Part shown: positions 26,107 through 35,692 of the stretch, in pieces | Numbering within the stretch: position 1 is the stretch's first letter | Layout of the letters: each line of letters begins with the position of its first letter | Assembly: GCF_024972755.1 (NCBI RefSeq) | Contig: NZ_CP087724.1 | Span: 2,170,001 to 2,234,000 of the forward strand | Length of the DNA stretch: 64,000 nucleotides | Direction: 5' to 3' | DNA from: Halanaeroarchaeum sp. HSR-CO | GTDB lineage: Archaea > Halobacteriota > Halobacteria > Halobacteriales > Halobacteriaceae | Notes under the pieces: generated by a model | Told to the model about the DNA's origin: nothing | Seen by the model: only the letters and a program-made list of their open reading frames with translations | The model's database searches: none | Translations under genes and position numbers: made by a program

Positions 26107-26140
26107 TAATGTGGGGAAATTATATATCTACCCCCACACT
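26107..26140 (+). promoter_or_regulatory. vapBC promoter with flanking inverted repeats
   Basis: TATATAT at 26121-26127 is framed by TGTGGGG (26110-26116) and CCCCACA (26132-26138). The words TCTACCCACA (26071-26080) and TCTACCCCCACA (26127-26138) repeat directly. Type II antitoxins usually bind such repeats around their own promoter, so this is the likely autoregulatory site. Confidence 0.6.
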
Positions 26141-26149
26141 ACTTCCAGT

Positions 26150-26380
26150 ATGACCGAGACGACTGTGGACGATCGGGGTCGACTGACACTTCCGAAGGAG
26201 ATACGGCGCCGCTTCGGGGACCGATACTACGTCGTCGAACTTCACGACGGGATCAAATTGCTTCCACTCGAGGAGGACCCACTCGCCGCACTCAGGGACG
26301 AGTTCGATGACGTCGAGCGAAGCGCCGCTGAACTCCGGAGAGAAGGCCGGACCGTGGCACTCGACGAGGCGGGACGATAG
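26150..26380 (+). CDS. vapB: AbrB-like antitoxin of a VapBC pair
   Basis: 76 aa. N-terminal swapped-hairpin DNA-binding domain: TETTVDDRGRLTLPKEIRRRFGDRYYVVELHDGIKLLPLEEDP. The C-terminal acidic helix (LAALRDEFDDVERSAAELRREG) should bind the toxin. ATG at 26150 follows the TATA box at 26121 by 29 bp, so the transcript is leaderless. The toxin ATG follows the stop with no gap. Confidence 0.85.
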   Translation: MTETTVDDRGRLTLPKEIRRRFGDRYYVVELHDGIKLLPLEEDPLAALRDEFDDVERSAAELRREGRTVALDEAGR

Positions 26381-26755
26381 ATGTACGTGGAGACCGACTT
26401 CCTGCTCGCACTCTTCAAGGACGAAGATTGGCTCGGCCGAGCGGCTGAAACGGTCTATCGAGACCATCGTGACGAACTGTGGACGTCACAGTTCACCCTG
26501 ATCGAACTGTTGCTCGTGGCGTACCGTGAGGAGAGAGACGCCGAACGCGTCGTCGCGAACGCGTCGAACCTCGTGGAGGTCCGTGGAGACGTGGACACGG
26601 TCGTCGCCGCGGCCACCTACGTCGAAGACCATGGGTTCACACCGTTCGACGCCCTCCACCTGATCGAGTCCGACGGCGATACGATCGTCTCCAGCGACGA
26701 AGCGTACGAGGAGTACGCCGAGCGTCTCGATCTGCAGTCCGTCGATCAGTCGTAG
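26381..26755 (+). CDS. vapC: PIN-domain ribonuclease toxin of a VapBC pair
   Basis: 124 aa. PIN acidic residues are in place: Asp6 in MYVETDFLLALFKDEDW, Glu in SQFTLIELLLVAYREE, and Asp in FTPFDALHLIESDGD, then TIVSSDEAY. Predicted RNA endonuclease inhibited by the adjacent antitoxin; targets of VapC toxins are often tRNA or rRNA, not determinable here. Confidence 0.88.
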   Translation: MYVETDFLLALFKDEDWLGRAAETVYRDHRDELWTSQFTLIELLLVAYREERDAERVVANASNLVEVRGDVDTVVAAATYVEDHGFTPFDALHLIESDGDTIVSSDEAYEEYAERLDLQSVDQS

Positions 26756-26798
26756 CGCTCCGCAACCACTAAACGCGGTTCACGATTAGAGAGACCCA

Positions 26799-28235
26799 AT
26801 GGTTGACTGGACGGAGAAGTACCGTCCGACGTCGTTGTCCGAGGTGCGTGGGAACGACTCGGCCCGGGACGAGTTCGAGGAGTGGGCGCGAACGTGGGCA
26901 GAGCACCGCGAATCCGTCGTCCTCCACGGGAGCCCCGGCGTCGGGAAGACCTCCGCGGCCCACGCGCTCGCGGCCGACATGGACTGGGACGTCATCGAGT
27001 TGAACGCGAGCGACCAGCGGACCGCCGACGTCATCGAGCGGGTCGCTGGGGAAGCGGCCAAGAGCGGGACGCTCGCCGGTGGGACGACTGGGCGAAAACT
27101 CGTCGTCCTCGACGAGGCCGACAACCTCCACGGGAACGTCGATCGGGGCGGTGCCGGGGCCATCACGCGGCTCGTCAAGGAGTCGGACCAGCCCATCGTC
27201 CTCATCGCGAACGACTTCTACGACATGAGCCGCGGGTTGCGCAACGCCACCCGCGAGATCGAGTTCCGGGACGTTTCGAAGCGCTCGATCCTCCCGGTCC
27301 TGCGAGACATCTGTCGCCGCGAGGGGATCGAGTACGAGGACAGCGCCCTGGACGCGCTCGCGGCCAAGAACGCCGGCGACCTCCGCTCGGCTATCAACGA
27401 CCTGCAGGCGCTCGCCGAGCAGACGGCGGTGCTGACCGAGGAGGACGTCGTGACCGGCAGCCGGGACACGACCGAGGGCATCTTCGACTTCCTCGATGCG
27501 GTCCTCAAGGAGGAGGACGCCGAGGGTGCCCTGAAGCTGTCATACGACGTGGACGAGACGCCCGACGACCTCATCCACTGGGTCGAGGACAACGTCCCGA
27601 AAGATTACGACGGGGCGGAACTCGCCCGAGCGTACCGGTACCTGACCACGGCGGATCGCTGGCTCGGGCGGGTCCGAGCCACCCAGGAGTACGCGTACTG
27701 GCGGTACGTCACCGACAACGTCGCCGCCGGCGTCGCAGCGGCCCGCGACGGCACGAAGGGCGGGTGGACGCGCTACGGTCCGCCCAGTTACTGGCGAAAG
27801 CTCGGGCGGTCACGGGGTGCTCGAGATACCCGGGATTACGTCGCACGCGCCATCGCGGAGACGAGCGGTGTGAGCATGAGCACCGCCCGTCGGGAGGTCG
27901 TCCCGTTCCTCGGGGTGATGACCCATCACTGCAAGAACCGCGAGTTGACCGTCGCGATGACGGCGGCCTACGACCTCGACGAGACCCACGTCTCCTTCGT
28001 GACCGGGAGCGGAGAGGACACGAACAAAGTCCAGTCGATCGTCGAGGACGCCGAGGCGTTGCGCGAGGAGGCCGCCGTCGAGCACTCCGGGTCGGCGTTC
28101 GAAGGCGCGACCGCCGCCGAAGGCGCCGATATCGACATCGAAGCGGATGGAGACGAGGTCGAAGCGGATACCGACACGGGGACAGAGACCGAAGAGGACG
28201 AAAAGGCGCAGTCGGGCCTCGACGACTTCTTCTGA
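26799..28235 (+). CDS. rfcL: Replication factor C large subunit
   Basis: 478 aa clamp-loader subunit that opens PCNA with RfcS and ATP. Starts MVDWTEKYRPTSLSEVRGN; Walker A is HGSPGVGKTSAA (residues 43-54), Walker B LVVLDEADNLHG, sensor 1 IVLIANDFYD. The C-terminal acidic tail ends in QSGLDDFF, a PCNA-interacting peptide. No intein interrupts it. A T-run (28240-28244) follows the stop and may end the transcript. Confidence 0.96.
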   Translation: MVDWTEKYRPTSLSEVRGNDSARDEFEEWARTWAEHRESVVLHGSPGVGKTSAAHALAADMDWDVIELNASDQRTADVIERVAGEAAKSGTLAGGTTGRKLVVLDEADNLHGNVDRGGAGAITRLVKESDQPIVLIANDFYDMSRGLRNATREIEFRDVSKRSILPVLRDICRREGIEYEDSALDALAAKNAGDLRSAINDLQALAEQTAVLTEEDVVTGSRDTTEGIFDFLDAVLKEEDAEGALKLSYDVDETPDDLIHWVEDNVPKDYDGAELARAYRYLTTADRWLGRVRATQEYAYWRYVTDNVAAGVAAARDGTKGGWTRYGPPSYWRKLGRSRGARDTRDYVARAIAETSGVSMSTARREVVPFLGVMTHHCKNRELTVAMTAAYDLDETHVSFVTGSGEDTNKVQSIVEDAEALREEAAVEHSGSAFEGATAAEGADIDIEADGDEVEADTDTGTETEEDEKAQSGLDDFF

Positions 28236-28239
28236 TAGC

Positions 28240-28244
28240 TTTTT
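28240..28244 (+). terminator. T-run after rfcL
   Basis: Five Ts (GCTTTTTGTC) just after the stop codon. Archaeal termination usually needs only such a run. Weak because the next gene starts only 26 bp later. Confidence 0.35.
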
Positions 28245-28269
28245 GTCGGCACCCGTCGAGGGTCCGACT

Positions 28270-29358
28270 ATGCGAGCAGCGATCCTCCGGGAGTACGACG
28301 AACCCCTGTCCATCGAGGCGGTCGACCGACCGGAACCCGACCCCGCCGGCGTGGTCGTCAGGACGGAAGCCTGTGGCATCTGTCGGAGCGACTGGCACGC
28401 GTAGAAGGGCCACGGCGAGTGGGCGGACGACCAGGTGCCGAGAGGCCAGATACTCGGCCACGAACCGGCCGGCGTGGTGACTGCAGTCGGCAAGCAGGTC
28501 GAGCAGTTCGACGAGGGCGACAGAGTCGCCGTCCCGTTCAGTCTGGGCGATGGCTCGTGTCGATACTGCCGAAACGGCCACGGGAACGTCTGCGAGGACG
28601 GCTACGCCCTCGGCTTCGAACCGGCGGCCCAGGGTGCCTTCGCCGAGTTTCTCCACGTCCCGGAAGCCGACTACAACCTCGAAGCACTGCCAGAGGAGGT
28701 CTCGTTCACCGTCGCTGCGGCACTCGGCTGTCGGTTCATGACCGCGTTCCACGCGTTCGCCCACCAGGTAGACGTCGACCCCGGCGACTGGGTCGCCGTC
28801 CACGGCTGTGGTGGACTCGGGCTGTCCGCCGTCCAGGTCGCGAACGCCCTCGGGGCGAACGTCATCGCGGTCGACGTCAGGGACGAACCGCTCGAGATGG
28901 CCAGGCGGTTCGGGGCCGTAGAGACCGTGGACGCGAGCGAGACCGATGCGGCGGCGATCGTTCGCGACCTGACGGACGGCGGCGTCCACGTCTCCATGGA
29001 CGCCCTCGGCGCCGCCGAGACGGCGACGGCGTCGGTCCGGTCGGTCCGGCCCCGGGGAACACACGTCCAGGTCGGGCTGACAACCGACGAGGAGAAAGGC
29101 GAGATTTCGCTGCCGACGGACTACATGACTCGCCACGAGATATCCTTCGTTGGGTCACGGGGGATGCCACCCACCAGGTACGCCGAACTCTTTCGGTTTA
29201 TCGCCGACGAGCGGGTCGACCCCGAGGCACTCGTGACGGCCACGGTGGCGCTCGAAGACGTGCCGGACCGCCTGGCAGCCATGGACGACTTCGACACGGT
29301 CGGCGTCGAGGTGGTCACCGAGTTCGGACGATCTTCCATGAACGATATCGACAGATAG
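28270..29358 (+). pseudogene. Zinc-dependent alcohol dehydrogenase interrupted by one in-frame amber codon
   Basis: The full frame is 362 codons, and only codon 45 (TAG, 28402-28404) breaks it. Before it: MRAAILREYDEPLSIEAVDRPEPDPAGVVVRTEACGICRSDWHA, the normal MDR start with catalytic Zn ligand Cys38. After it: KGHGEWADDQVPRGQILGHEPAGVVTAVG, structural-Zn region SCRYCRNGHGNVC, the NAD fold VAVHGCGGLGLSAVQVANALGANVIAVDV and an intact C-terminus. In relatives the stop position is Trp (HAWxGH), so TGG to TAG is a single base change. Downstream starts exist but would lose a Zn ligand. Either a fresh pseudogene or a sequencing error; pyrrolysine is not expected. Confidence 0.85.
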
Positions 29359-29415
29359 CGGAATCTTCATTCGACAGTGGGTAGCTTTTTGCCAATTCAC
29401 GCGGGAGGGTTGGGT

Positions 29416-31671
29416 ATGGGACTCGACGAGGATTCACTGGAGTATCACGAACGAGAGCCGCCGGGAAAGATCGAGATTTCGACGACGAAACCGGCGAACA
29501 CACAGCGAGATCTGAGCCTGGCGTACTCGCCGGGCGTCGCGGAGCCGTGCCGGCGTATCGCCGACAATCCGGACGACGCATACAAGTACACGGCCAAGGG
29601 GAATCTGGTGGGCGTCATCTCCAACGGCAGCGCCGTCCTCGGCCTCGGTGACATCGGCGCACAGGCCTCCAAACCGGTCATGGAGGGCAAGGGCGTCCTG
29701 TTCAAGCGGTTCGCTGACATCGACGTCTTCGACATCGAACTCGACTTCGAGGACGCCGACGACATGATCGAGGCCATCGACGCGATGGAGCCGACCTTCG
29801 GCGGCATCAACCTCGAGGACATCAAGGCGCCGGAGTGTTTCGAGATCGAAGAGCGACTCGGCGAGCGCATGGACATCCCGGTGTTCCACGACGACCAGCA
29901 CGGGACGGCCATCATCAGCGGTGCCGCGTTGCTCAACGCCGTCGACATCGCCGACAAGAACATGGAGGACCTCGAGATCGTCTTCTCGGGGGCCGGTGCC
30001 TCGGCGATCGCCACGGCTCGATTCTACGTCTCGCTTGGCGTCGAGAAGGACAACATCACCATGTGTGACTCCTCGGGCATCATCACCGAGGAACGCGCCG
30101 AGGCGGGCGACGTCAACGAGTTCAAACAGGAGTTCGCCCAGGACGTCCCCGAGGGCGACCTCGCGGACGCCATGGAGGGGACCGACGTCTTCGTCGGCCT
30201 CTCCGTCGGCGGCATCGTCTCACAGGACATGGTCCGCTCGATGGCCGAGGACCCGATGGTCTTCGCCATGGCCAACCCGGACCCAGAGATCAGCTACGAG
30301 GACGCGAAGGCCGCCCGCGACGACACGGTCATCATGGCGACGGGACGCTCCGATTATCCCAACCAGGTCAACAACGTTCTCGGGTTCCCCTTCATCTTCC
30401 GTGGTGCCCTCGACGTGCGCGCGACGGACATCAACGAGGAGATGAAGATCGCGGCAGCCGAGGCCCTCGCGGAGCTCGCCCGCCAGGACGTCCCCGACGC
30501 GGTCGTCAAGGCCTACGGCGACCAGCCCCTGCAGTTCGGCCCGGATTACATCATCCCGAAGCCGGTCGACCCACGAGTCCTCTTCCAGGTAGCCCCCGCC
30601 ATCGCGGAAGCGGCGATCGATTCCGGCGTCGCTCGCATCGACCTCGACCTCGATGAGTACGCCGAACGCCTCGAAGCGCGCCTGGGCAAGTCCCGCGAGA
30701 TGATGCGTATCATGATCAACAAGGCGAAAAGCGACCCGAAGCGGGTCGCACTCGCCGAGGGCGACGACGAGAAGATGATTCGGGCCGCCTATCAGATGCA
30801 AGAAGAGGGCATCGCCGAACCCGTGCTCATCGGCGATGCTGCCACCATCGAACGGCGAATCGGAACCCTGGGTCTCGATTACGATCCCGAGATCGTCGAC
30901 CCGACCGCCGGCGAACACCCGGAGTACGCCGAGCGGCTCCACCAACTGCGCAAGCGCAAAGGTGTGACCCTCAACGAGGCCGAGTCGCTTCTCGAAACGG
31001 ACCCCAACTATCTGGGGAGTGTCATGGTCGAATCCGACGACGCCGACGCAATGCTGACGGGACTCACCCATCACTATCCGTCCGCACTACGGCCGCCGCT
31101 CGAAGTCATCGGTACGGCCCCGGACGCCGAATACGCCGCAGGCGTCTACATGCTGACCATCGACAACCAGGTCGTCTTCGTCGCCGACGCCACGGTCAAC
31201 CAGGATCCCGGAACCGAGGAACTTACGGAGATAGCGCGTCACACCGCCGAACTCGCGCGAGACTTCAACGTCGATCCGCGGGTCGCCATGCTCTCGTACT
31301 CCAACTTCGGAAGCGTCGAGAACGAAGGCACGCGGAAGGTCAGCGAAGCGGCTCGCGACCTCCGCGAGGACGACGCCATCGACTTCCCCGTCGACGGTGA
31401 GATGCAGGCGGACACCGCCATCGTCGAGGACATCCTCACCGGTACCTACGACTTCGCCGACCTCGAGGAACCGGCGAACGTCCTCATCTTCCCGAACCTC
31501 GAGGCTGGCAACATCGGTTACAAGCTCCTCCAGCGGCTCGGCGGCGCGGAGGCCATCGGCCCGATGCTGGTCGGCATGGACAAACCGGTCCACGTCCTCC
31601 AGCGAGGCGACGAGGTCAAGGACATCGTGAACCTGGCGACGGTCGCCGTCGTCGACGCGCAAGAAGAGTAA
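29416..31671 (+). CDS. maeB: NADP-dependent malic enzyme with C-terminal phosphotransacetylase-like domain
   Basis: 751 aa. Malate oxidative decarboxylation to pyruvate: N-terminal catalytic half with [69 protein letters not shown] and the NAD(P) motif [17 protein letters not shown]. From about residue 430 a PTA-like domain begins ([33 protein letters not shown]), ending [32 protein letters not shown]. In MaeB enzymes this domain binds acetyl-CoA as a regulator rather than acting as PTA. ATG at 29416. Confidence 0.94.
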   Translation: MGLDEDSLEYHEREPPGKIEISTTKPANTQRDLSLAYSPGVAEPCRRIADNPDDAYKYTAKGNLVGVISNGSAVLGLGDIGAQASKPVMEGKGVLFKRFADIDVFDIELDFEDADDMIEAIDAMEPTFGGINLEDIKAPECFEIEERLGERMDIPVFHDDQHGTAIISGAALLNAVDIADKNMEDLEIVFSGAGASAIATARFYVSLGVEKDNITMCDSSGIITEERAEAGDVNEFKQEFAQDVPEGDLADAMEGTDVFVGLSVGGIVSQDMVRSMAEDPMVFAMANPDPEISYEDAKAARDDTVIMATGRSDYPNQVNNVLGFPFIFRGALDVRATDINEEMKIAAAEALAELARQDVPDAVVKAYGDQPLQFGPDYIIPKPVDPRVLFQVAPAIAEAAIDSGVARIDLDLDEYAERLEARLGKSREMMRIMINKAKSDPKRVALAEGDDEKMIRAAYQMQEEGIAEPVLIGDAATIERRIGTLGLDYDPEIVDPTAGEHPEYAERLHQLRKRKGVTLNEAESLLETDPNYLGSVMVESDDADAMLTGLTHHYPSALRPPLEVIGTAPDAEYAAGVYMLTIDNQVVFVADATVNQDPGTEELTEIARHTAELARDFNVDPRVAMLSYSNFGSVENEGTRKVSEAARDLREDDAIDFPVDGEMQADTAIVEDILTGTYDFADLEEPANVLIFPNLEAGNIGYKLLQRLGGAEAIGPMLVGMDKPVHVLQRGDEVKDIVNLATVAVVDAQEE

Positions 31672-32042
31672 CGGCTCGGTTCACCGTTTATTCGGTCACT
31701 CCGGCGGCTTCGGTTTCTGTGAATTCGGCGGCGCCCAGCTCGGGGTCATTACCGGCGGCAGAATATATCATAATCGTTCATTATTAATACGGGGGGCTCG
31801 AGAGGCCGACCATGCACGCAGTACCCTGCCAGATCGCCGGCCGACGAAGCGACGATCGAACGACAAACGACAACACCACCGAGTCCACCAGTGAGTACCA
31901 ATTCCCGATACGCTGAGACCACCCGTGTCGCGTCGCCGGATCTCGACCGATCGAGTCGATCCGAAGCGCCCCGGATGTTCTCTGCCACGAGCGAGCAGCG
32001 GCTCCCGAACACCATCGACGACGAGAACCAGGTCGGGTCGAT
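31672..32042. other. Gene-free stretch with an AT-rich pocket
   Basis: 371 bp between two convergent genes. Open frames on both strands here lack protein-like patterns. An AT-rich pocket (GAATATATCATAATCG...TTATTAATAC, 31758-31790) stands out against the GC-rich surroundings. No inverted repeat of note. Confidence 0.45.
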
Positions 32043-32669
32043 TCAGTCCCCGGCGTGCCTGTCAGCACGAGACGGTGGGGGGACCTGACCGGTCAGTCGG
32101 TCACCCCGGGTCCCTGGGACCCGACAGCGGGCCGGTTCGCGGTTGACGTGGGCGTACTCGTCGGGTGCGTTCGCCAGCGGATGGGCCGGATTGTCCCGCC
32201 CGGCCACCGTCGCCGCTCTGACGGCGTCGAAGCCAACGATACGGGCCCTGATGCCCCGCCAGTGATGGTCGATCCCGGGCGGGTGCGAGAAGTCGGTGAG
32301 CGGTCTGAAGTCGGGGCCTCGGGCGGCGAGCACCGCGGCGTTCACGTTCGCCGCCAGGTCGTCGTGGTCGACCAGAACACCCACCGAGGCATCCGCCGGC
32401 GCCCGAGCGGCGAGTGTATCGAGGCCGAGGTGCAGTGCCCGATACTCCGCGACGTTGTTATCGGGGGGCTCGTCGGCCACGGCGAGGCGAGCGACGCGTT
32501 CGCCGTCCGCTGCTTCGATGATCACGCCCAGCCCGCCGCCGTCACGCGAAAAGGACCCGTCCGTCGCGACGTAGAAGTCGCGATGGTGCGTGTGTGGCGG
32601 ATGAGCGATGTGCGGGGTGGGTGCATCATCGAAGCGATCCCGCAACGTGGGCCGGCCCATAGCGGCCAT
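32043..32669 (-). CDS. RNase H-like protein
   Basis: 208 aa from ATG at 32669 (MAAMGRPTLRDRFDD; the ATG at 32660 is an alternative). RNase HI fold with its acidic triad: Asp37 in YVATDGSFSRDGGGLGV, Glu75 in NNVAEYRALHLGL, Asp101 in VGVLVDHDDLAANV; a further Asp would be expected near ARIVGFDAVRAATVAGRDN. Related haloarchaeal proteins are annotated as ribonuclease H. The last 40 residues are Arg/Pro-rich and unlike the family. Confidence 0.75.
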   Translation of the reverse strand: MAAMGRPTLRDRFDDAPTPHIAHPPHTHHRDFYVATDGSFSRDGGGLGVIIEAADGERVARLAVADEPPDNNVAEYRALHLGLDTLAARAPADASVGVLVDHDDLAANVNAAVLAARGPDFRPLTDFSHPPGIDHHWRGIRARIVGFDAVRAATVAGRDNPAHPLANAPDEYAHVNREPARCRVPGTRGDRLTGQVPPPSRADRHAGD

Positions 32670-32684
32670 ACTCGGGTTTATCGG

Positions 32685-32715
32685 CCACAATAGATAAATC
32701 GTGCGCCGATTGTGG
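32685..32715 (-). promoter_or_regulatory. Inverted repeat in the divergent promoter region before the RNase H-like gene
   Basis: CCACAAT (32685-32691) and ATTGTGG (32709-32715) flank AGATAAATCGTGCGCCG, which contains an AT-rich TATA-like word. The site lies 16-46 bp upstream of the RNase H-like start and about 80 bp from the CBS gene on the other strand. Confidence 0.35.
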
Positions 32716-32795
32716 GCCATTTGGGCACCGATCGGCGCTATTCGATCCGTCTGCCCGCCCATAACGCATAGGACGCCCCCGCGCGTTGGTCCGGT

Positions 32796-33290
32796 ATGGA
32801 CGCACGCGACGTGATGACCCATGATGTCGAGACCGTCCAGTCCGACGAAGAGGTGAGCGACGTCCTCACCAAACTCGCCCGCCGGACGTTCACCGGCTTC
32901 CCGGTCGTCGACGACGACGGACGTCTGGTCGGCATCGTGACACAGCGCGACCTCGTCGACATCTTCCAGCCGAGCGAGCGAACGCTCTGGATCCCCGTCG
33001 GCTTCCCGCCGTTCCTCGAACCGGTCGAATACGCCGTCGACATTTCCTGGAACGACCTGGACGTCAACCTCGACCTGTTACGGAACGCGAGCAAGCCGGT
33101 CAGCGAGGTGATGACCGAGGACGTGGTGACGGTGGCGCCGGACGATGACATCGAATCGGTGCTCGAAGTGCTCGCGGACCAGGAGCTCGATATCAACCGC
33201 GTCCCGGTCGTCGTCGACGGGTACGTGGAAGGCATCATCACCCGACAGGACGTCCTCCGGGCGCTCTACGAGGAACGACTGGATCGGTAG
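32796..33290 (+). CDS. Two-CBS-domain protein
   Basis: 164 aa made of a tandem CBS pair. First: MDARDVMTHDVETVQSDEEVSDVLTKLARRTFTGFPVVDDDGRLVGIVTQRDLV. A 45-residue insert follows (WIPVGFPPFLEPVEYAVDISWNDLDVNL), then the second: SEVMTEDVVTVAPDDDIESVLEVLADQELDINRVPVVVDGYVEGIITRQDVLRAL. CBS pairs bind adenine nucleotides and report energy state. Partner unknown. Confidence 0.85.
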   Translation: MDARDVMTHDVETVQSDEEVSDVLTKLARRTFTGFPVVDDDGRLVGIVTQRDLVDIFQPSERTLWIPVGFPPFLEPVEYAVDISWNDLDVNLDLLRNASKPVSEVMTEDVVTVAPDDDIESVLEVLADQELDINRVPVVVDGYVEGIITRQDVLRALYEERLDR

Positions 33291-33335
33291 GCGGTTTTCG
33301 AAACCGTCAACGCGGGTCGGCTCACATATCGACCC

Positions 33336-34262
33336 GTGTCTTCGTATCGGAACGTCGGGCTGTTCGTGACGCTCGCGGCGGTGTGGGGGACTGCGTTCAT
33401 GGCGATAAAGGCCGGACTCGACCCGTTCGGACCGGCACCGGTCCTCTTCGCGGCCGTTCGCTACGACATCGCCGGCGTCATCATGTTGGGCTACGCGTTC
33501 TTCGCCGTCGACCACTGGGTTCCGAGTGGCCGAGACGAGTGGCTCCTCGTCGGCGTCGGCGGGACGCTCATGATCGCCGCCTATCACGCCTTCCTCTTCG
33601 TGGGCGAACAGCACACGACGAGTGCCGCGGCGGCGATCGTCGTCAGTCTAAGTCCAGTCCTGACGACCGGGTTCGCGCGGGCCTTCCTCCCGGGAGAACG
33701 ATTGAGCACGCTCGGTCTCCTGGGGTTGTTCCTCGGCCTGGTCGGTGTGTTCGTCCTCTCGAATCCCAGGCTGAGTACGCTCACCGAACCGAAGGTTCTC
33801 GGCGAATTCCTCGTGTTCCTGGCGGCCCTCTCGTTCGCGCTGGGCACCGTCCTCACGAAGGTCATCGATGCCCCGTTGCCCATCGAGACGATGGAGGCGT
33901 GGTCGATGGTGCTCGGTGCAGGACTGATGCACGTGGCGAGTCTGGCAATCGGCGAGAACGCGGGCGCCGTCGAGATCACCCCGACGGCCATCCTCGCTCT
34001 CGCCTATCTCTCCATCGCCGCGTCCGCTATCGGGTTCCTCATCTATTTCGACCTGCTGGCGCGACTCGGCCCTATCGAGATCAACCTCGTCTCGTACGTG
34101 GCTCCGGTGTTCGCCGCCCTCTCCGGCTGGGTGTTCCTGGGCGAGGTCATCACCGTGACCTCCGTGGTCGGGTTCGTCATCATCTTCATGGGCTTCTGGC
34201 TCCTGAAACGCGAGGAACTCGGTCGGGAGCTCTCCCGACTCCGCCGGATGTTCCACTCCTGA
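33336..34262 (+). CDS. EamA/DMT-superfamily transporter
   Basis: 308 aa, ten membrane helices in two EamA repeats. First repeat: VTLAAVWGTAFMAIKAGLDPFGPAPVLFAAVRYDIAGVI, with the typical early W-G-x-x-F and ARY motifs. Second repeat begins near LGEFLVFLAALSFALGTVLTKV and ends VFAALSGWVFLGEVITVTSVVGFVIIFMGFWLL. Drug or metabolite efflux is the family role; the substrate is unknown. Start GTG. Confidence 0.87.
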   Translation: MSSYRNVGLFVTLAAVWGTAFMAIKAGLDPFGPAPVLFAAVRYDIAGVIMLGYAFFAVDHWVPSGRDEWLLVGVGGTLMIAAYHAFLFVGEQHTTSAAAAIVVSLSPVLTTGFARAFLPGERLSTLGLLGLFLGLVGVFVLSNPRLSTLTEPKVLGEFLVFLAALSFALGTVLTKVIDAPLPIETMEAWSMVLGAGLMHVASLAIGENAGAVEITPTAILALAYLSIAASAIGFLIYFDLLARLGPIEINLVSYVAPVFAALSGWVFLGEVITVTSVVGFVIIFMGFWLLKREELGRELSRLRRMFHS

Positions 34263-34302
34263 CGCCGATACAGTTTTTGTCATTGTTCCTGTATTTACGG
34301 AC

Positions 34303-34794
34303 ATGGAGATCCGTCGTGCCGACGGGGGTGACGTGGAGGCCATCAGACGGGTCGCCGAGCGATCCTGGGACACCGATTACCCTCCGTTCCTGACCCGGGA
34401 GACCATCAGCGACGGTATCGAGGAGTGGTACAGTCACGATAGCATCCGGGCCGACCTGGCCAATCCCCGCTCGTCCATCTTCGTCGCCGAGCACGACGGA
34501 GAAGTCGTCGGGTTCGTTCAGACCCACCGGTCGGACCGGACGGGACACGTCCTCCGGCTCTACGTGGATCCCCACCACAGTCGATCGGGCGTCGGGACCG
34601 CGTTGTACGAAGCGGCGGTGGAGACGATGTCGGCAGGGGATATCGATGTTGTCCGAGCCATGGCACTCGCGGCCAACGAGCGGGGATGTGCGTTCTATCG
34701 GGCGCTGGGACTGGACCGCGTCGATACCGACACCACGACGATCAGTGGAGAACGGTACGAGGAAGCCATATTCGAACGAGCAGAGGATCAATAG
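34303..34794 (+). CDS. GNAT-family N-acetyltransferase
   Basis: 163 aa. MEIRRADGGDVEAIRRVAERSW at the N-terminus, acetyl-CoA motif VLRLYVDPHHSRSGVGTALYEAAVETM, then VRAMALAANERGCAFYRALGLDRVDTDT. Resembles the RimI/PhnO-like group. It stops exactly where the PEBP gene starts (34794/34795), so the two are cotranscribed. Confidence 0.85.
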   Translation: MEIRRADGGDVEAIRRVAERSWDTDYPPFLTRETISDGIEEWYSHDSIRADLANPRSSIFVAEHDGEVVGFVQTHRSDRTGHVLRLYVDPHHSRSGVGTALYEAAVETMSAGDIDVVRAMALAANERGCAFYRALGLDRVDTDTTTISGERYEEAIFERAEDQ

Positions 34795-35406
34795 ATGTTC
34801 GAGAATCGACGCGCATTTCTGGGTGGTATCGCCGTCACGATCTTCGGAACCGCCGGGTGTACCGGCTCCCCGGGAGGCGGTGGGAACGAAGGCGTTGACG
34901 ATGGACATACCGACAGCGGCGATAGCAATGACGGTGAGAGATTCCGCGTCACCAGCCCGGCGTTCGACGAAGGAAAGACGATCCCCGACCGGCACACCTG
35001 CTCCGGTGCGGACGTCTCGGCGCGACTCGTCTTCGAGGGGATTCCACTGGCGGCCCAGACGCTCGCCATCATCGTGGACGACCCCGACGCTCCGGGCGGA
35101 ACGTTCACCCACTGGGTGATCTGGAACGTCGGCGCCGACCGGACCGAGATTCCAGAAGCCGTGGAACCGACCGAGATCGTCGGCGCACTCGACGATGCCT
35201 CACAGGGAAAGAACGATTTCGGCTCCATCGGTTATCGGGGCCCCTGCCCCCCGGAAGACGACGGTCCCCACACCTATCGGTTCCGGGCCTACGCCCTCGA
35301 TTCACGACTGGATGTCGAAGCCGAAGCGGGCCGGGAGACGGTCGAACCTGCACTCGACGACGCTACAGTGACGACCGACGTCCTCACAGGCACGTTCGGA
35401 CGATAG
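34795..35406 (+). CDS. PEBP (YbhB/YbcL-like) family lipoprotein
   Basis: 203 aa. N-terminus MFENRRAFLGGIAVTIFGTAGCTG is a TAT-like signal (RRAF) with lipobox. The mature domain carries the PEBP anion-binding signature: FRVTSPAFDEGKTIPDRHTCSGADVSARLVFEGIP, AIIVDDPDAPGGTFTHWVIWNV, and GYRGPCPPEDDGPHTYRFRAYALD. PEBP proteins bind phosphate-like ligands; bacterial and archaeal members have no settled role. Starts directly after the acetyltransferase stop. Confidence 0.87.
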   Translation: MFENRRAFLGGIAVTIFGTAGCTGSPGGGGNEGVDDGHTDSGDSNDGERFRVTSPAFDEGKTIPDRHTCSGADVSARLVFEGIPLAAQTLAIIVDDPDAPGGTFTHWVIWNVGADRTEIPEAVEPTEIVGALDDASQGKNDFGSIGYRGPCPPEDDGPHTYRFRAYALDSRLDVEAEAGRETVEPALDDATVTTDVLTGTFGR

Positions 35407-35431
35407 AAGGGGGGACCAGTCCGGGAGAGAC

Positions 35432-35692
35432 TTACCGTTGCGGGCTGTATCGTTTTCCGACCACCAGCGAGAGGACGTGGACGGCGACGAGCGCGACGAC
35501 CGCGACCTGTTCGGAGGAGGTCTCGAGACCGGTGAGTAACAGTGGGAGGTAGACGAAGGGCATGACGACCGCTGCCCAGAAGGCGATGGCCTCGATGGGG
35601 CGGAGAATCGTCTCGTACCCAGAGAGGGCACCGGACAGGGTACTGGCTAGTTGATCGGCGTTCAGGGCGGTTGGAGTGGAGGGCCGGGACAT
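35432..35692 (-). CDS. Small membrane protein
   Basis: 86 aa from ATG at 35692 (MSRPSTPTALNADQLASTL). Two hydrophobic segments (AIAFWAAVVMPFVYLPLLLTGL and VAVVALVAVHVLSLVVGKRY) and a short basic tail. An upstream in-frame ATG at 35764 adds an uninformative stretch. No family recognised; convergent with the PEBP gene. Confidence 0.5.
   Translation of the reverse strand: MSRPSTPTALNADQLASTLSGALSGYETILRPIEAIAFWAAVVMPFVYLPLLLTGLETSSEQVAVVALVAVHVLSLVVGKRYSPQR

Noticed and set aside
28402-28404. TAG as pyrrolysine codon
   Set aside because: Relatives have Trp there, haloarchaea are not known to use pyrrolysine, and no pylT-like gene was seen.
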